This document shows, piece after piece, positions 49,181 through 60,165 of a stretch of 64,000 nt of DNA. The DNA comes from Nymphaea colorata. Taxonomy: Eukaryota; Streptophyta; Magnoliopsida; Nymphaeales; Nymphaeaceae. The stretch lies in assembly GCF_008831285.2 (NCBI RefSeq), contig NC_045143.1, positions 14,967,151-15,031,150 on the forward strand, given 5' to 3'. The first letter of the stretch is position 1; the number at the start of each line of letters is the position of its first letter. The position numbers and the translations under genes are program-made. The notes below the pieces were generated by a model. The model saw only the letters and a program-made list of their open reading frames with translations. It searched no databases and had not been told where the DNA came from.

Positions 49181-49464
49181 TAACAACTATCATCAATAAG
49201 CTTTGACACAGAAATGATATTTTTCTTGATGTTTGAAACAACAAGAACATTCTTTAAAGGTATGGAGGAATGAGCCATGGATATGTGTGCATTTCCAATA
49301 TGTGATATTTGGTGATAGAAACCATCTCTTGTGACAACTGAGCATTTAGTTAAATAAGGGAGAGCACTAGAAAGCTTACCTGCATCACCGGTCACATGGG
49401 CTGTAGCACCAGAATCCACATACCATTGTCCTTCTTCATTTTGCTTAATATTGACTTTAGACAA
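49181..49464 (-). pseudogene. Copia aspartic protease remnant (minus strand)
   Basis: The catalytic motif is intact in QWYVDSGATAHVTGD, followed by SHIGNAHISMAHSS and KKNIISVSKLIDD. The frame is open but is joined to gag through a stop near 49480. Confidence 0.88.
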
Positions 49465-49482
49465 GGCTGTCGTTAAAATTTG

Positions 49483-50457
49483 TTACACATCATTATGAAT
49501 GTTCGATGTTGCAATCGTGTTCGATACAATTGACCCAACTGCCTTATCGTCACGCGTGACTTGTTTACCCTTGTTTTGAGGGTTATGCCAACATTCTAAC
49601 TTCACATGACCTCTTTTATTGCAATAAAAGTAAGTAGGTATCCTTCTTGGTACATTTGCCTGAGCATTTGCATTTGGCATTGGAAGAATACCTCTTCCCA
49701 TGCCTGCCTGTGAGTTCCAAACCCTAGGACGGCTTCCTTGCAAAGCATGGGTCCTAGTGACTAACACATTATGAATGCCAGAAGGAAATAATTCTTGACG
49801 TTGTATACGACTTGCTTCATGTTGAATCACTTTTGCTTTCAGGTCTTCAAAAGAGGGAAGAATAGATAATACCTCTAAAGCAATGCAGAAAACATCAAAA
49901 TCTGATCCCAAACCACTCAAAGTCTGTTGTACCTTGTCCTTGTCATTGACTGGGTGTCCGATTATTGCAAATTGGTCACTGACATTTTTTATTTCATGTA
50001 TGTATTCCAAAACTGAACGTGTTCCTCACTTGATATCCTGAAATTGCCTCTTGAGTTGTAGAAATCTTGCTTCCGATACTTGAGAATACGTGGTAGTGAC
50101 TACATTCCACAACTCCAATGCTAAAAGATCATGAACGTCTGCCTGAACTTCTTCTGACAATGTGGATGTACTATATGCTATAAGGGATTGATCATGTGCC
50201 ATCCATGCTTCATATTCAGGATTAATTTTAGCAACGGTTTCTTGAATTTGCCCTGCAGCATTCTTCACCTCTCGCATGATCCATTCGGGTGGCGCAGGTG
50301 TGGTGCCATTGAGATGCCCATAGAGACGGTGACTCTTGATGAAAGGGACTATTTGACGTTTCCAAGTCAAATAGTTGCTGTGATTCAGCTTTTGGGAGAT
50401 GAGTTGAGAGAGGAAACTGGGTGACAATATGAAAGAATTGCAGTTGTGATGATCCAT
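49483..50457 (-). pseudogene. Copia gag remnant (minus strand)
   Basis: The frame starts MDHHNCNSFILSPSFLSQLI and has the gag signature LNHSNYLTWKRQIVPFIKSH and ARFLQLKRQFQ. After a stop near 50026 it resumes with MEYIHEIKNVSDQFAIIGHP. The zinc knuckle is YFYCNKRGHVKLEC: the first cysteine of CCHC is replaced by tyrosine. Confidence 0.9.
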
Positions 50458-50534
50458 GGTTGATTTTGAGGCTAAACATATAAGGATGAAGGCTTACGGT
50501 AGGTACTAGGGTAGACGATAATAACAAGGGCAGA

Positions 50535-50735
50535 GGTCAGGGATTTTAGGGTTAGGTCTTAAGATTAGGGCAAAAAAACAGAAATTAGGGTAAAGATTTT
50601 AGGGTAGGGCAGAGATCAAGGATTTTAGGGTTAGGTCAAAGATTTTAGGATTAGGGCAAAAAAACAGAAATTAGGGCAGAGGTTTTAGGGGTAGGGCAAA
50701 AAAACAGAAATTAGGGCAGAGAATGAGACTTCTTA
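50535..50735 (-). repeat. Tandem repeats in the copia leader (TTTAGGGTTAGG-like)
   Basis: Between the primer site and gag, blocks with ATTAGGGCAAAAAAACAG and GATTTTAGGGTTAGG recur about four times with a period of roughly 45-60 bases. The resemblance to plant telomere repeats is superficial. Confidence 0.8.
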
Positions 50736-50762
50736 CCGGACAATCTCAGTGGCAACAACCTG

Positions 50763-50774
50763 GCTCTGATTCCA
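50763..50774 (-). promoter_or_regulatory. Primer binding site of the minus-strand copia
   Basis: On the minus strand TGGAATCAGAGC follows the LTR end directly. It differs from the usual initiator tRNA-Met site TGGTATCAGAGC at one base. Confidence 0.8.
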
Positions 50775-51057
50775 TGTAAGATTTTGAGATATTACGCCAA
50801 ACCACTGTATGAAATGTTTTGTAGATGCGAGAGGAGAAGAAGAGGAGGTGACTGCACATGCAATAGAGAGAGAGAAAAGAAAAGAGGGCAGCAATTGTGG
50901 CCCTTCCTCCTTGTCATTAATATAACCTAATTTATGTTACAAGTAAATACAGAAAACAACAAGTATTTACAAGTATGCCACAGCCCATTATGTTTGGGTG
51001 TATGGGCAAGATGGATCGGGTCTAGGCAGACCTGATCCAATTCGTACAATCTTAACA
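50775..51057 (-). repeat. 5' LTR of the minus-strand copia, 283 bases
   Basis: On the minus strand it runs from TGTTAAGATTGTACG to AAAATCTTACA, beginning TG and ending CA, and borders the primer site. Its partner is absent. Confidence 0.85.
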
Positions 51058-51854
51058 CATGCACTGTGTAATGTAATATTTGGCAATTGAAATCCATCTT
51101 TGCATCAAGTATCCCATGCTAATCTTTAAGAAAAAAAGATAATTATGAACAAATTTCTTAGGTGAAATGATAGAAGCACCATTGGAGACAACTGACAAGA
51201 CACATTTTTGAAATGACAATAACATGTTAAGGCAGGGATGAAAGCCATGTGTTCTTTGTCGATATGAAACTCCTTAAGCGAATTACAAAACCAAGTCGTC
51301 CAGGAGCCAAGAGACTAGAGAGCTGAACATTGGTTGTGTACACACACATACACACATATATATATAATTATGTATATGTGTGCATGGAGTTAGGGAGATG
51401 TGCTTATTGTACAATGATTGTATTGTCGGTATTTATATACATTTTTTACAACAGGAGCTAAATAAATGTGACTTCTGTGATTGACAAACTTAAGAAAGAA
51501 AAGAAAACTGCTTTTGAAGTGTGGATAAAATTTTGTAATCCAATAAGCTCAAGGCATTCATCTAGAAATCCTCATAGTTCATTTTGGTATGTTATTAAAT
51601 CTCCTTTTTCATGTCTTTGGTGTACATTAAGACTTTCTCTCAAGCATCAATTGCATGGTGGTACACCATTGTTAAGGGCAAAAATTAACTCATCTGTTTC
51701 TCTTGCTTATATAGGAAGAACACACATTTGTGCCTTCCTCTGAAAGTCAATTAAGAAGAAATTGACAAACTAGGAATGTAGGGGCAAAAATATCTATTTT
51801 GCTAGAGTTTTAGAAAGATGTACTAGGAATACGGGGGCAGACCATCTGCGTAAG
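51058..51854. other. Unassigned stretch
   Basis: AT-rich sequence with no recognised gene. The frame at 51468-51743 has no domain that I can identify. Confidence 0.45.
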
Positions 51855-51928
51855 TTATGTCACGTAGGTACGGGTACTGTTATGGGTATAGGTATAAAGC
51901 ATTTTCAAAAAGCTTGGCTATAGATGTA

Positions 51929-52000
<72 letters not shown>

Positions 52001-52281
52001 CATAAGTTAAGATTTTACATACAAAACATTACATTCATAATTTAAAATTTATAGATTCTAAAGAAGAAACTAATGAACAAAAGTATGAAAATATTAAGCA
52101 TATTAAAAATCCAAAATATATTAAACTTGGACCTCATTTTCAAATATAAAAGGACTAGGACCAAGCCAAAAAAAGGACAGGTAGAGTATTGGGTATGTTG
52201 GCCTCACCCTGAGCCCCATCTAGTATCACTCTGTTTTGGTATGGGTACTACTCCATTTGAGCAGTACCTGTGTGGACATAG
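51855..52281. mobile_element. hAT element 4: 427-base MITE of the CTATGTCAC family
   Basis: The left end TTATGTCACGTAGGTACGGG and the reversed right end CTATGTCCACACAGGTACTG are imperfect inverted repeats of the same family as hAT 1-3. The flanks TGCGTAAG and CCTGTAAG share 5 of 8 bases. The core contains an (AC)n(AT)n microsatellite at 51930-51999. Confidence 0.65.
51930..51999. repeat. Compound microsatellite (AC)n(AT)n
   Basis: About 37 bases of AC are followed by 33 of AT, inside hAT element 4. Confidence 0.97.
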
Positions 52282-52471
52282 CCTGTAAGATAAAAGTACT
52301 TGTGGCTAAGTGCTGATTAAACTTACCATTTGGTGATAACCTCACCAAAAATTGAAGATCCTAAAAGCATGTCCAGAGCAACACTAATGACCTCAGCGAG
52401 CTTAACCAATAGATATACATAAAGGACACCCCAAAAATTGGCCACAGCATGACCCAATACCCTGCAAATGT

Positions 52472-52518
<47 letters not shown>

Positions 52519-52738
52519 AGCTGGGGTTGGCTAATCTTGAATTGGAACTGTCAAGGGATGCATTCAAATGGTCTCTTTTTTGGTCGTTTTCCTTGCAGAA
52601 ATCACTTGAGGATCATTGTGCACTGCTGTGTTCTATGGTGGTGCTACTCACGTGGTCGTTTTCTTGTATGAGAAGACTACTAGCAAACCATCTATATGGT
52701 TTTCGTTATTACAAAATTATAAGTTCCTGCATTCTCTA
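52282..52738. other. Unassigned stretch with (GA)n at 52476-52515
   Basis: No gene is recognised. A TTTTCCTTGCAG tract at about 52590-52601 could be a splice acceptor, followed by an open plus-strand stretch reading FYGGATHVVVFLYEKTTSKP. The family is not recognised. Confidence 0.4.
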
Positions 52739-53010
52739 TTAATTATTGATGGTATGTTGTTTTTGTTGTTGTCAAATTATTTGTTCAATCATGTGGAATC
52801 AGTATGTGCATATATAATGTTTGTTATTTTGTTTTGCTATCTCATACTGTGAAACCTGTTAGAAATTAGGTTTCATTGGCTGTATGATATGTTGATTAGT
52901 ACAAATTCTAGAGGCAAATGAGATGTCGCATGTCTAAATTGTGAACTGCAACGTGTTTCTAATGTACCTGCTAGCCTACAAGTATATGGGCTTAGGAACC
53001 CTAACTACAT
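52739..53010. repeat. Segment F, left part
   Basis: This is a near-identical copy of 32573-32868, with a few substitutions and small indels. It ends abruptly at the truncated 5' LTR of the copia. Confidence 0.85.
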
Positions 53011-53150
53011 CACCTACCGTCTGTGCCGTTCAGATGGATTCAGGTACGCTTCTGCTACAGTTAAAGTTTCAATTCAATGATTTACCATGAACATGATCCT
53101 GTTTAGGGCATATTTGATTTTGTGTATGCATGAAGAAAATCTCTCCATCA
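53011..53150 (+). repeat. 5' LTR, truncated to its last 140 bases
   Basis: It matches 58601-58739 of the 3' LTR. The first roughly 320 bases (equivalent to 58278-58600) are missing and segment F sequence abuts the break. Confidence 0.85.
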
Positions 53151-53152
53151 AT

Positions 53153-53165
53153 TGGTATCAGAACC
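53153..53165 (+). promoter_or_regulatory. Primer binding site of the copia in segment F
   Basis: TGGTATCAGAACC is the initiator tRNA-Met type with changes at the distal end, two bases after the LTR. Confidence 0.8.
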
Positions 53166-53239
53166 TTGTGTTCATTGTTGAGAATCATTGAATTTTTGGG
53201 TTAATTGTTGCATCCACACAATTTTGGAGGAAGTTGTGT

Positions 53240-53890
53240 GTTTGCTCGGGCCGCGCCCCTTCCCATTATCTATTGCATCTCTCTCTACCCCTCGTACTGT
53301 TTCTTGGGTTGCTGAGGAAATGGTGGAAGTCACCGTCGGCGAGACCGTGAGGCAGGAAGGTTTGGACTACGGTCCATTCCACGTTTTGGTGGGGGGATGG
53401 CCGACCGTTTGGGCGACGTCCGGCCGTCGTGAGGAGACCCGCCGGCACCGACCATCAGGCGAACAAAGACGGCGGCGTGGGCGATGGAAGCCGTCGGGCT
53501 TCCGTCGCAGCCACAAAAGAGGAAGAGGAAGGGAGGGGGACGGCCGGTTTGTGGCCGTCTTGGCGGGTGTCGGCCAGCCGTTAGGCGACGGCCGACCTCC
53601 GGCCATCCTGGCGCGACGCGCCAGCAGCTACCCACGTCGTTGGGTGGCATGTCGGTGGCTTCCTTGCCGCCGTTGCAGCGGCCCAAAGGAGAAAAGGGGC
53701 AGATTTGGGGATGGGAAGGAGAAGGCCGAGATCTGGTCGGCCGTCATGGTGCAACCCGCCAGCGGTCACCCATGCTGTTGGGTGGCTTGCCGGTGGAACA
53801 CCACCGCTGGCACCGAACAGTGGAGGAGCAGCCTGTGAAACGCTCGCGCGGTCAAACGGGCGGACGGACCCAGGTCGGGTCATGACAGAC
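53240..53890. other. GC-rich leader block of the copia
   Basis: This stretch is far richer in GC than anything near it and is open for long distances on both strands (plus 53188-53838, minus 53581-53883). It lies between the primer site and gag. I see no domain; GGCCGNC-like runs repeat. It is most likely an untranslated leader, and the long frames follow from base composition. Confidence 0.6.
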
Positions 53891-53954
53891 CCGATCCGGA
53901 TCCAGCAGAATTAAAAAAAAAAATCGTTTTGCTGCCTCGCCCACCTGCGTTTAA

Positions 53955-54560
53955 GAATTTCGAATCTGGGTCGGATCATGTTGGACCCGACCCGTATCCA
54001 TACGGTTCAAATTTTGAAAATACTATTCATTCAGATCCGGGTCGGGTCCTATCAGACCCGACCTGTATCCATATGGTTTAAATTTTGAAAATACGGTCTT
54101 TTCGGATCCGGATCGGGTCATGTCGGACACGACCTGTATCCATACGGTTTAAACTTTGTAAAACGGTTCTTTTTAAACCGATTTTGAAGAGAATCGAACC
54201 GGTTCGTTCGGTTTAAGACCGATTCGACTCGATTCAACACTGGTTCACACTTTTCTGAACCGATTCAGTTCAAAATTAAAACGGTTCTTACCGATTCAGA
54301 CCCTTTTCGGACCGGTTCAGTTGTTTTTTAGACCGGTTCAGTTGATTTTCAGACCGGTTCATTCAGTTTTGAAACCGATTTTAGTCATTTTCAAACCAGA
54401 TCAGTGGGTTTTAGAACCGATTCAGTCTAATTTTGATAGAGTCGTCCAATTTTTAAACTGGTTCAGCCCTATTTAGGGCCATGTGGGTGTTTTAGTTGTG
54501 GTTAAGAATGATACAGGTCAATTTAAGGCCAATTCAGTGGTTCTTGACCCACTTAAGCAT
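53955..54560 (+). repeat. Two minisatellites in the copia leader
   Basis: At about 53955-54170, three units of roughly 70 bases share GGATCCGG(G/A)TCGGGTC and CGACCTGTATCCATA. At about 54190-54480, shorter diverged units of 20-30 bases share GACCGGTTCAG. Both lie upstream of gag. Confidence 0.8.
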
Positions 54561-55198
54561 AATTATGGTACCGGTTTTTAAAATTGTGGACTCTTTTGGG
54601 CGTATTTTATTGAATCATTTGGTTTTGAATTCAATGTAAGACAATTTTGTATGTGAATTTTAATATATGTGTCATGTTTTGCATGTTATTAAAATTATGG
54701 GTGTACCATAGATGAATATTTGGACTATGAATTTGATCTTTGGTTATGTCTATTGTTCAAAATGAGTAGATTTATACTTTATGTTATCAAAATGACTTCT
54801 ATTATACGAATTTCCTATTTCGAACATTAGATGATAGTATACTTAAACCATGTGGGTCATGATCAACCCAAAGGAAGATTGTTGTTTGGTCAGGTTTAAG
54901 CATACAGGGCAATGAATATGTGATAATTTTCATGTTTTCATGTAAATAGTGAGTCAATCCAAAGATGGGTTCGTTATTTGATAGGGCTAATTATCTATAT
55001 TCACTGTCGACCAAGCATATTATTTGCAATTAATATTTCAATCCAGAGATTGGATATTAATGTTGCATTGGTACCTTGTGATGAGATTTAGGCCATTGTA
55101 TTTAAATTCATTTATATTTGTTATTTCATCTATGCACATGTATTGATTGTGAGCATGTTTTGGTATTTTTGTTCTTTGTATAGTGAGTTCTGCTTCCA

Positions 55199-55400
55199 TG
55201 ATATCTGTAAATTTTAATACTATTCTTGAGTTAAATGGTTCGAATTTTAAAATTAAGAAAAAAAACTGTTAAGGAAGTTGCAGTTGACCATTCATCTATC
55301 AAGAAACAAAAGAAACATAAGGAAGGCAAATAAGGCTGCTTCTTTTGCAATGGTGAAGGTCATATGAAAAAGGATTGTACCAAGTTTCACACATGGCGTG
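55199..55400 (+). pseudogene. Copia gag scrap with zinc knuckle
   Basis: An ATG opens ISVNFNTILELNGSNFK, the typical gag start. The frame then jumps within a few bases to the basic region, so most of gag is deleted. A CCHC knuckle (C-FF-C-NGEG-H-MKKD-C) is at 55337-55378, preceded by a stop at 55331. Confidence 0.85.
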
Positions 55401-55439
55401 AAAGGAAATGTACATTTCTCACTTTGGTTTGTTATGAGG

Positions 55440-56110
55440 TTAATTTAACTTCAGTACCAAGACACACTTGGTGGGTGGATTTGGATGCTACTACTTACAT
55501 AAGTGTTTATATGCAAAGCTACCTAAATTGTTGAACGCCAAATGATACTGAAAGTTTCATCTATATGCGCGATGGCAAAAAGGCAAAGGTTGAAGCCATA
55601 TCAGATTTTTGGTTATTGTTAAAGACTGGTTATTATTTAGATTTGATAGAAACTTATGTAGTACCGTCTTTTAGACGGAATTTGGTTTCTATTTTATTAC
55701 TGGATAAATTTGGTTATTATTGTTCATTTGGAGATAGTAAATTTAAGTTGTTTCTGCACTCAAATTTGATAGCCACTGGTTCTTTATCTGGTAGCGATAA
55801 CATTTATTTGCTTGATACGGTTACTTCATATCATGAAACCTTATATGTTACATCTAGTGAACTTAAAAAAAAATAACCAATGAGAATTTTGCTATGTTGT
55901 AGCATAAGCGCTCAGGACATATCTCTGAAAAGAGGATCAAAAGGTTTATGTCGAATGGAATTCTTGATTTTGCAAACTTTAATGTTTGCATTGAATGTAT
56001 AAAAGGAAAACGAACAAACATTAAGAGGTTATAAGTTTTATAATCCAACAGTAAGTCTTCCTTTGAAACAAGAAATGCTCATTTCTTTGAGGATATTGAG
56101 TTTGAGGGAG
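55440..56110 (+). pseudogene. Copia protease and pre-integrase, without the integrase core
   Basis: The protease reads WWVDLDATTYIS, so the catalytic DSG has become DLD. It has a TGA near 55532, then VVPSFRRNLVSILLLDKFGY. The pre-integrase reads MLWHKRSGHIS and CIECIKGKRT. At about 56035 the sequence jumps to the integrase tail (SSFETRNAHFFEDIEFEGDD). The DDE core is gone. Confidence 0.88.
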
Positions 56111-56287
56111 ATGATCAGGTTGAAGCATTGCCTTTGAAGAGAGATGTAAGTCTACTCATACAGATGTTGTAAACAATACTCAGGTATTCATTCCTGCCAT
56201 TGTTCCATCAACATATTTAAAAAAAAACAATGATGTTGATCTCTCTACTGAAGAACAAACTCAGCAACTTAAGAACATGATGTTGAT

Positions 56288-57880
56288 GTGTGCTTAATGG
56301 AAGATGATGTTATTAACTTCCAGCAAGCGATAAAGAGTTATAAATCTTATAAGTGGATAGATGTCATGAATGAAGAAATAAAGTCCATGATGGATAATGA
56401 CATATGGGACGTTGTTCCCTGGCCTGAAGGTGTGAAACCCATTGGTTGTAAATGGATATTTAAAACCAAGAGAGATTTATTAGAAAACATCGAAAGGTAT
56501 AAGACACGTCTTGTCGCAAAGGGCTTTACTCAAAAGGAAAGCATTGATTATACAGAGACTTTCTCTCTAATTTCGTCGAAAGACTCTTTCAGGACCATAA
56601 TGGCACTTGTGACTCATTTTGACTTAGAGCTGCATCAGATGGATGTAAAGACAGCGTTTCTAAATGGAGACATTGATGAAGTTTATGGTGCAACCAAAAA
56701 ACTTTGCTTCAGGAAATGCAAAGAAAAATGGTCTGCAAAATCAAGAAATCCATCTATGGGCTAAAGCAAACTTCCCATCAGTGGTATTACAAATTTCATC
56801 AAGTTATAGTTTCATTTGGTTTCGAGACTAATATGGTTGATGAATGTGTATACCAAAAGTTCAATGGAGGTAAATTTATCTTTCTAGTTTTATATGTCGA
56901 TGATATATTACTGGCAAATAATGATGTGGGTATATTGCATGAAACTAAGAAATTTTTGTCAACAAAGTTTGACATGAAGGATCTTGGTGATGCATCTTTT
57001 GTATTGGGGATCCAGATATTTCGAGATCATTCTAGGGGTATTCATGGATTATCACAAAAGGCCTACATTAATAAAGTGTTTGAACAATATGACATGAAAG
57101 ATTGTAAACTAGGAGATACTCCAGTTGCTAAAAGAGACAAGTTTAGTCTCAAACAGTACCCTAAAAGTGAACTAAAATCTAAAGAAATGGAAAGGATTCC
57201 CTATTCATCTGTTGTGGGAAGCCTTATATATGCTCAGGTTTGTACTTGTCCGGATATTGCATTTATCGTTAGAATGTTAGGCAGATACTTAAGTAATCCT
57301 GGTATAGATCATTGGAAAATAGCCAAAAGGGTATTGAAGTACTTACAAATAACAAAAGATTTTATGCTCACATACAAGAAGTCAGACCAGTTGGAGATTA
57401 TTGGGTATCCAGATTCTAACTTTGCTGGGTGCCAAGACAATTGCAAGTCTACTTCATGCTATGTATTTCTATTGGCTGAATGAGCTATCTCATGGAAAAG
57501 GGTCAAATAGACACTAGTAGCTACTTCAACCATGACAGCAGAATTCATAGCATGTTACGAGGCATCCAATCATGCTTTATGGTTACGTAATTTTGTCACG
57601 GGGCTACGCATTATGAATAATGTAGAAAGACCACTAAGGTTATTGTGTGACAATAATTCAGCAGTCATATACTCTAAAAACAGCCGCAGCTTGTCAAAGT
57701 AGAAGCACATCGACATTAAGTTTTTGGCTGTTAAAGAGAGGATACAGAATGGTCAAGTGTCTTTAGAGTATATTGGGACAAACTCTATGATTGTGGATCC
57801 GCTTACTAAGGGTTTAACTCCTAAGGTCTTTCATGAACATGTTGTTCGTATGTGGGTTTTACTTTTGGATGATGTACTGG
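56288..57880 (+). pseudogene. Copia RT and RNase H of the segment F element
   Basis: RT starts at AIKSYKSYKWIDVMNEEI and reads YKTRLVAKGFTQKESIDY and QMDVKTAFLNGDIDE. Two small frame changes follow (near 56684 and 56725). It continues with KIKKSIYGLKQTSHQWYYK and an intact YVDD (56893-56904). RNase H has PDSNFAGC, TAEFIACYEA and CDNNSAVIYS. Stops are at 57481, 57508 and near 57701. The frame ends after VDPLTKGLTP. Confidence 0.93.
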
Positions 57881-58277
57881 TTTAGTGGCAGTTTGTATTT
57901 TGTTTGCTCTTATGTATGGACACATATTCAGTTTTTTGTAGAATATAGTTTAAAGTTTTTGGTTTCATTCTGTGTTTATGTTTTTTTATCTCCATAAGGT
58001 TTTAAAGTATGACTAGTTGAGAATAGACATGTAGTCACATTACATGTAATTCTCATGTTATACATTCATACCAGATCTATGTCATTGATTATATCAACAT
58101 TTGTGATCATTGAAGGTTTAGCTAATTTTAATATAGCGAAAGCCACTTTGTTTTTGTGTTGATGCGATCATGGACGAGATTGATGAAAATGACGTTTAAT
58201 AAGATAGCAGTTATGAGCTCTTAAAGTTTTATGTAATGTCTGAATGTATAAAGACATATTTGGTCTAAGTGGAAGAT

Positions 58278-58739
58278 TGTAATGATCATTTGGTGGGCCG
58301 GCATATGTCAATGAGAAATTTCAGATACTATGACTGTCTTAATGTAAATATCCATTTAAGTGATTGCATTTTGGAATATTACATCATTTTATATAGAATG
58401 AGGTATTTTATAATGTATAGATACTTGTACGTAATTACGGACTCTTTGATGGGTTGAATCTATAATTGTTCTTAATATAAAAGGGTAGTAGTCCCTGGAG
58501 TCGTGCAATGGTTGTTTGAAACATTGTTTCTAGGGTTGTCTCTTCTCCATCTGATTGAGACTGCTCGTGCGCCACATAGACCTTAGAAGATCTTATTGCG
58601 ATCTACCGTTTGTGCCGTTCAGATAGATTCAGGTATGCTTTCGCTACAGTTAAAGTTTCAATTCAATGATTGAGCATGAAAATGATCCTGTTTAGGGCAT
58701 ATTCGATTTTGTGTATGCATGAGGAAAATCTTCCCATTA
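58278..58739 (+). repeat. 3' LTR of the copia in segment F, 462 bases
   Basis: It starts TGTAATGATC after the purine stretch AAGTGGAAGA and ends CCCATTA, where the 5' LTR ends CCATCA. A TATA-like AATATAAAAGGG lies at about 58476-58487. Confidence 0.85.
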
Positions 58740-60165
58740 AAAGACGCACATATTTGTGGCAAGGAGGAGCAAATCCATGGCTGAGAGTTGCAAATATATG
58801 GCAGAGAGTGTCATTTAATCCAAAAAAAAGGAAAAAAAGAAACATTGTGGCTGACGAAAGTTTGTTGACGAGGAAATGAGTTGCACCAAATGTTAGATTT
58901 AGTAGCAAAATGCGGATGAAGTGTGGATCTTAACTTGGTTCCAAAGATGGGTTGACCCTAGTGGAGCGGCAACTGGAGCCTGCAACATCCTATTACACAC
59001 TGGCAAACTAATAAAAAGGAAAATATAAGCAACTGTTGAATGGCTTCCAATAAAAAATCAGATTGGTTGAACAGGATGCAAAATCAAATATGACATGTTG
59101 ATTATGGCCGTCGACGCTATAACGGTGATAGTCATCACCATTGTAAATTTACCGGTGAAATTACTATTTTGCGGTGGTTTGAACCACTTGTATAGAGTCT
59201 TCCACCGGTGATTTGGACCGCTGGTATACTTCCAAGATTTAGCAGTGCGAAGGACAACCGGTATAACACTATACCGGTGATGGTCCAAAAAAGGTTATAA
59301 CTGTCAACTATCACCTTTGTAAATCTATACGGGTGATAGGTTAAAAGTGTGGATACTACAGCGATCTTTTCGGTTAAAAATTAAAGAAAGTTATTATATA
59401 CGTGCCTCTACTTACTTTCTAACCCCAAATTTTGGAAATGTACTCACATTCTCTTACTTCAAGCTGCACGTTTACAATAATTTTGTTAGTTGTTTCAAAC
59501 TTCCAAAACGGTGTTTAACATTTAACAAGAAAGTTCCTAAAATGAGCATAGAAAATTGGTATTTGCTTTTTGAATGAAACATGTATAGAAATTGCAAAGA
59601 TTGTCATAATTCAGATTTCATTAGTCATATATCCTCTGTCTGAGGACCTGTTTAACTGAATTTACCATTTGGCAGCATGTTTTTTCTTTCTTTTTTCTTC
59701 AAAGGTGAAGTTTTCTCAGGAGGCGTGGTTAATTTGGACTGGCTATGGGTCTTCCTCTCAAAAACGGGCGATGAAGGGTCGATCCTTTCAAATGTTTTTC
59801 CGTGCCAGCCATAAAAGAGAGTAGAAAGCAAGTTTAAAAAAGACTATTCAGTACTTTCTATATTTACAAAAAAACTGCCTAACATTTGAACAATTACAGT
59901 CATACGAATGAGTTTATCAATTTTACTTCATTAATGTAGATCTATTTGCAAGTTGGAGTTGGTCTTCAGTCAGAATGTTTAAAAGATTAGTTTCCAAAGA
60001 CTAGAAGCATTAATATGAAGGCCAGAACAGATGCGTCAAGAAAAAAGTAAAGGTAATTAATCGGTCTTCGAGGTGTGACATTTTTTATTTGTCTATGGTG
60101 GCCCCAATTGTTAGTTACATAAGTTGAAGAGTCAGCCGGCAGAGGAAGAGCGACGACCAAGAGGC
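58740..60165. repeat. Segment F, right part
   Basis: 58740-59094 has no match elsewhere in the window. About 59095-59815 matches segment E upstream of the hAT 2 insertion, and 59816-60165 matches it downstream. The uninterrupted hAT target CATAAAAG lies at about 59811-59818. The cluster of CACCGGTG/CACCGGTGAT palindromes is at 59100-59355. Confidence 0.85.
59100..59355. repeat. CACTA-like subterminal motif cluster in segment F
   Basis: It contains at least eight CGGTG or CACCG motifs in both orientations, including TTTACCGGTGAAA, GTGGTTTGAACCAC and TATACCGGTGAT. It is the better preserved version of 34250-34440. Confidence 0.5.

Larger units (their letters stand above)
46310..51057 (-). mobile_element. 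Ty1/copia element on the minus strand, missing its 3' end
   Basis: From right to left it has an LTR (50775-51057), primer site, leader, gag, protease, integrase and RT. It stops inside the RT/RNase H link near 46310. No RNase H catalytic region, polypurine tract or second LTR follows. An AT-rich insertion splits it at 48880-49180. Frame changes and stops occur in every domain. Confidence 0.92.
53011..58739 (+). mobile_element. Ty1/copia element in segment F, heavily decayed
   Basis: The order is truncated 5' LTR, primer site, long leader, gag scrap, zinc knuckle, protease, pre-integrase, a gap where the integrase core should be, RT, RNase H and a full 3' LTR. Where both LTRs exist they differ at about 13 of 139 positions, so it appears older than the copia in copy D. 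No target duplication can be recognised because the left end is lost. Confidence 0.92.

Noticed and set aside
50535-50735. TTTAGGGTTAGG-like blocks suggesting an interstitial telomere
   Set aside because: The motifs are irregular, are mixed with GCAAAAAAACAG, and lie in a copia leader between primer site and gag. They are leader minisatellites, not telomere arrays.
53188-53838. 216-residue open frame on the plus strand, with overlapping minus frames
   Set aside because: It lies in the copia leader between primer site and gag, has no domain, and is open on both strands because of its high GC content and few stop codons.
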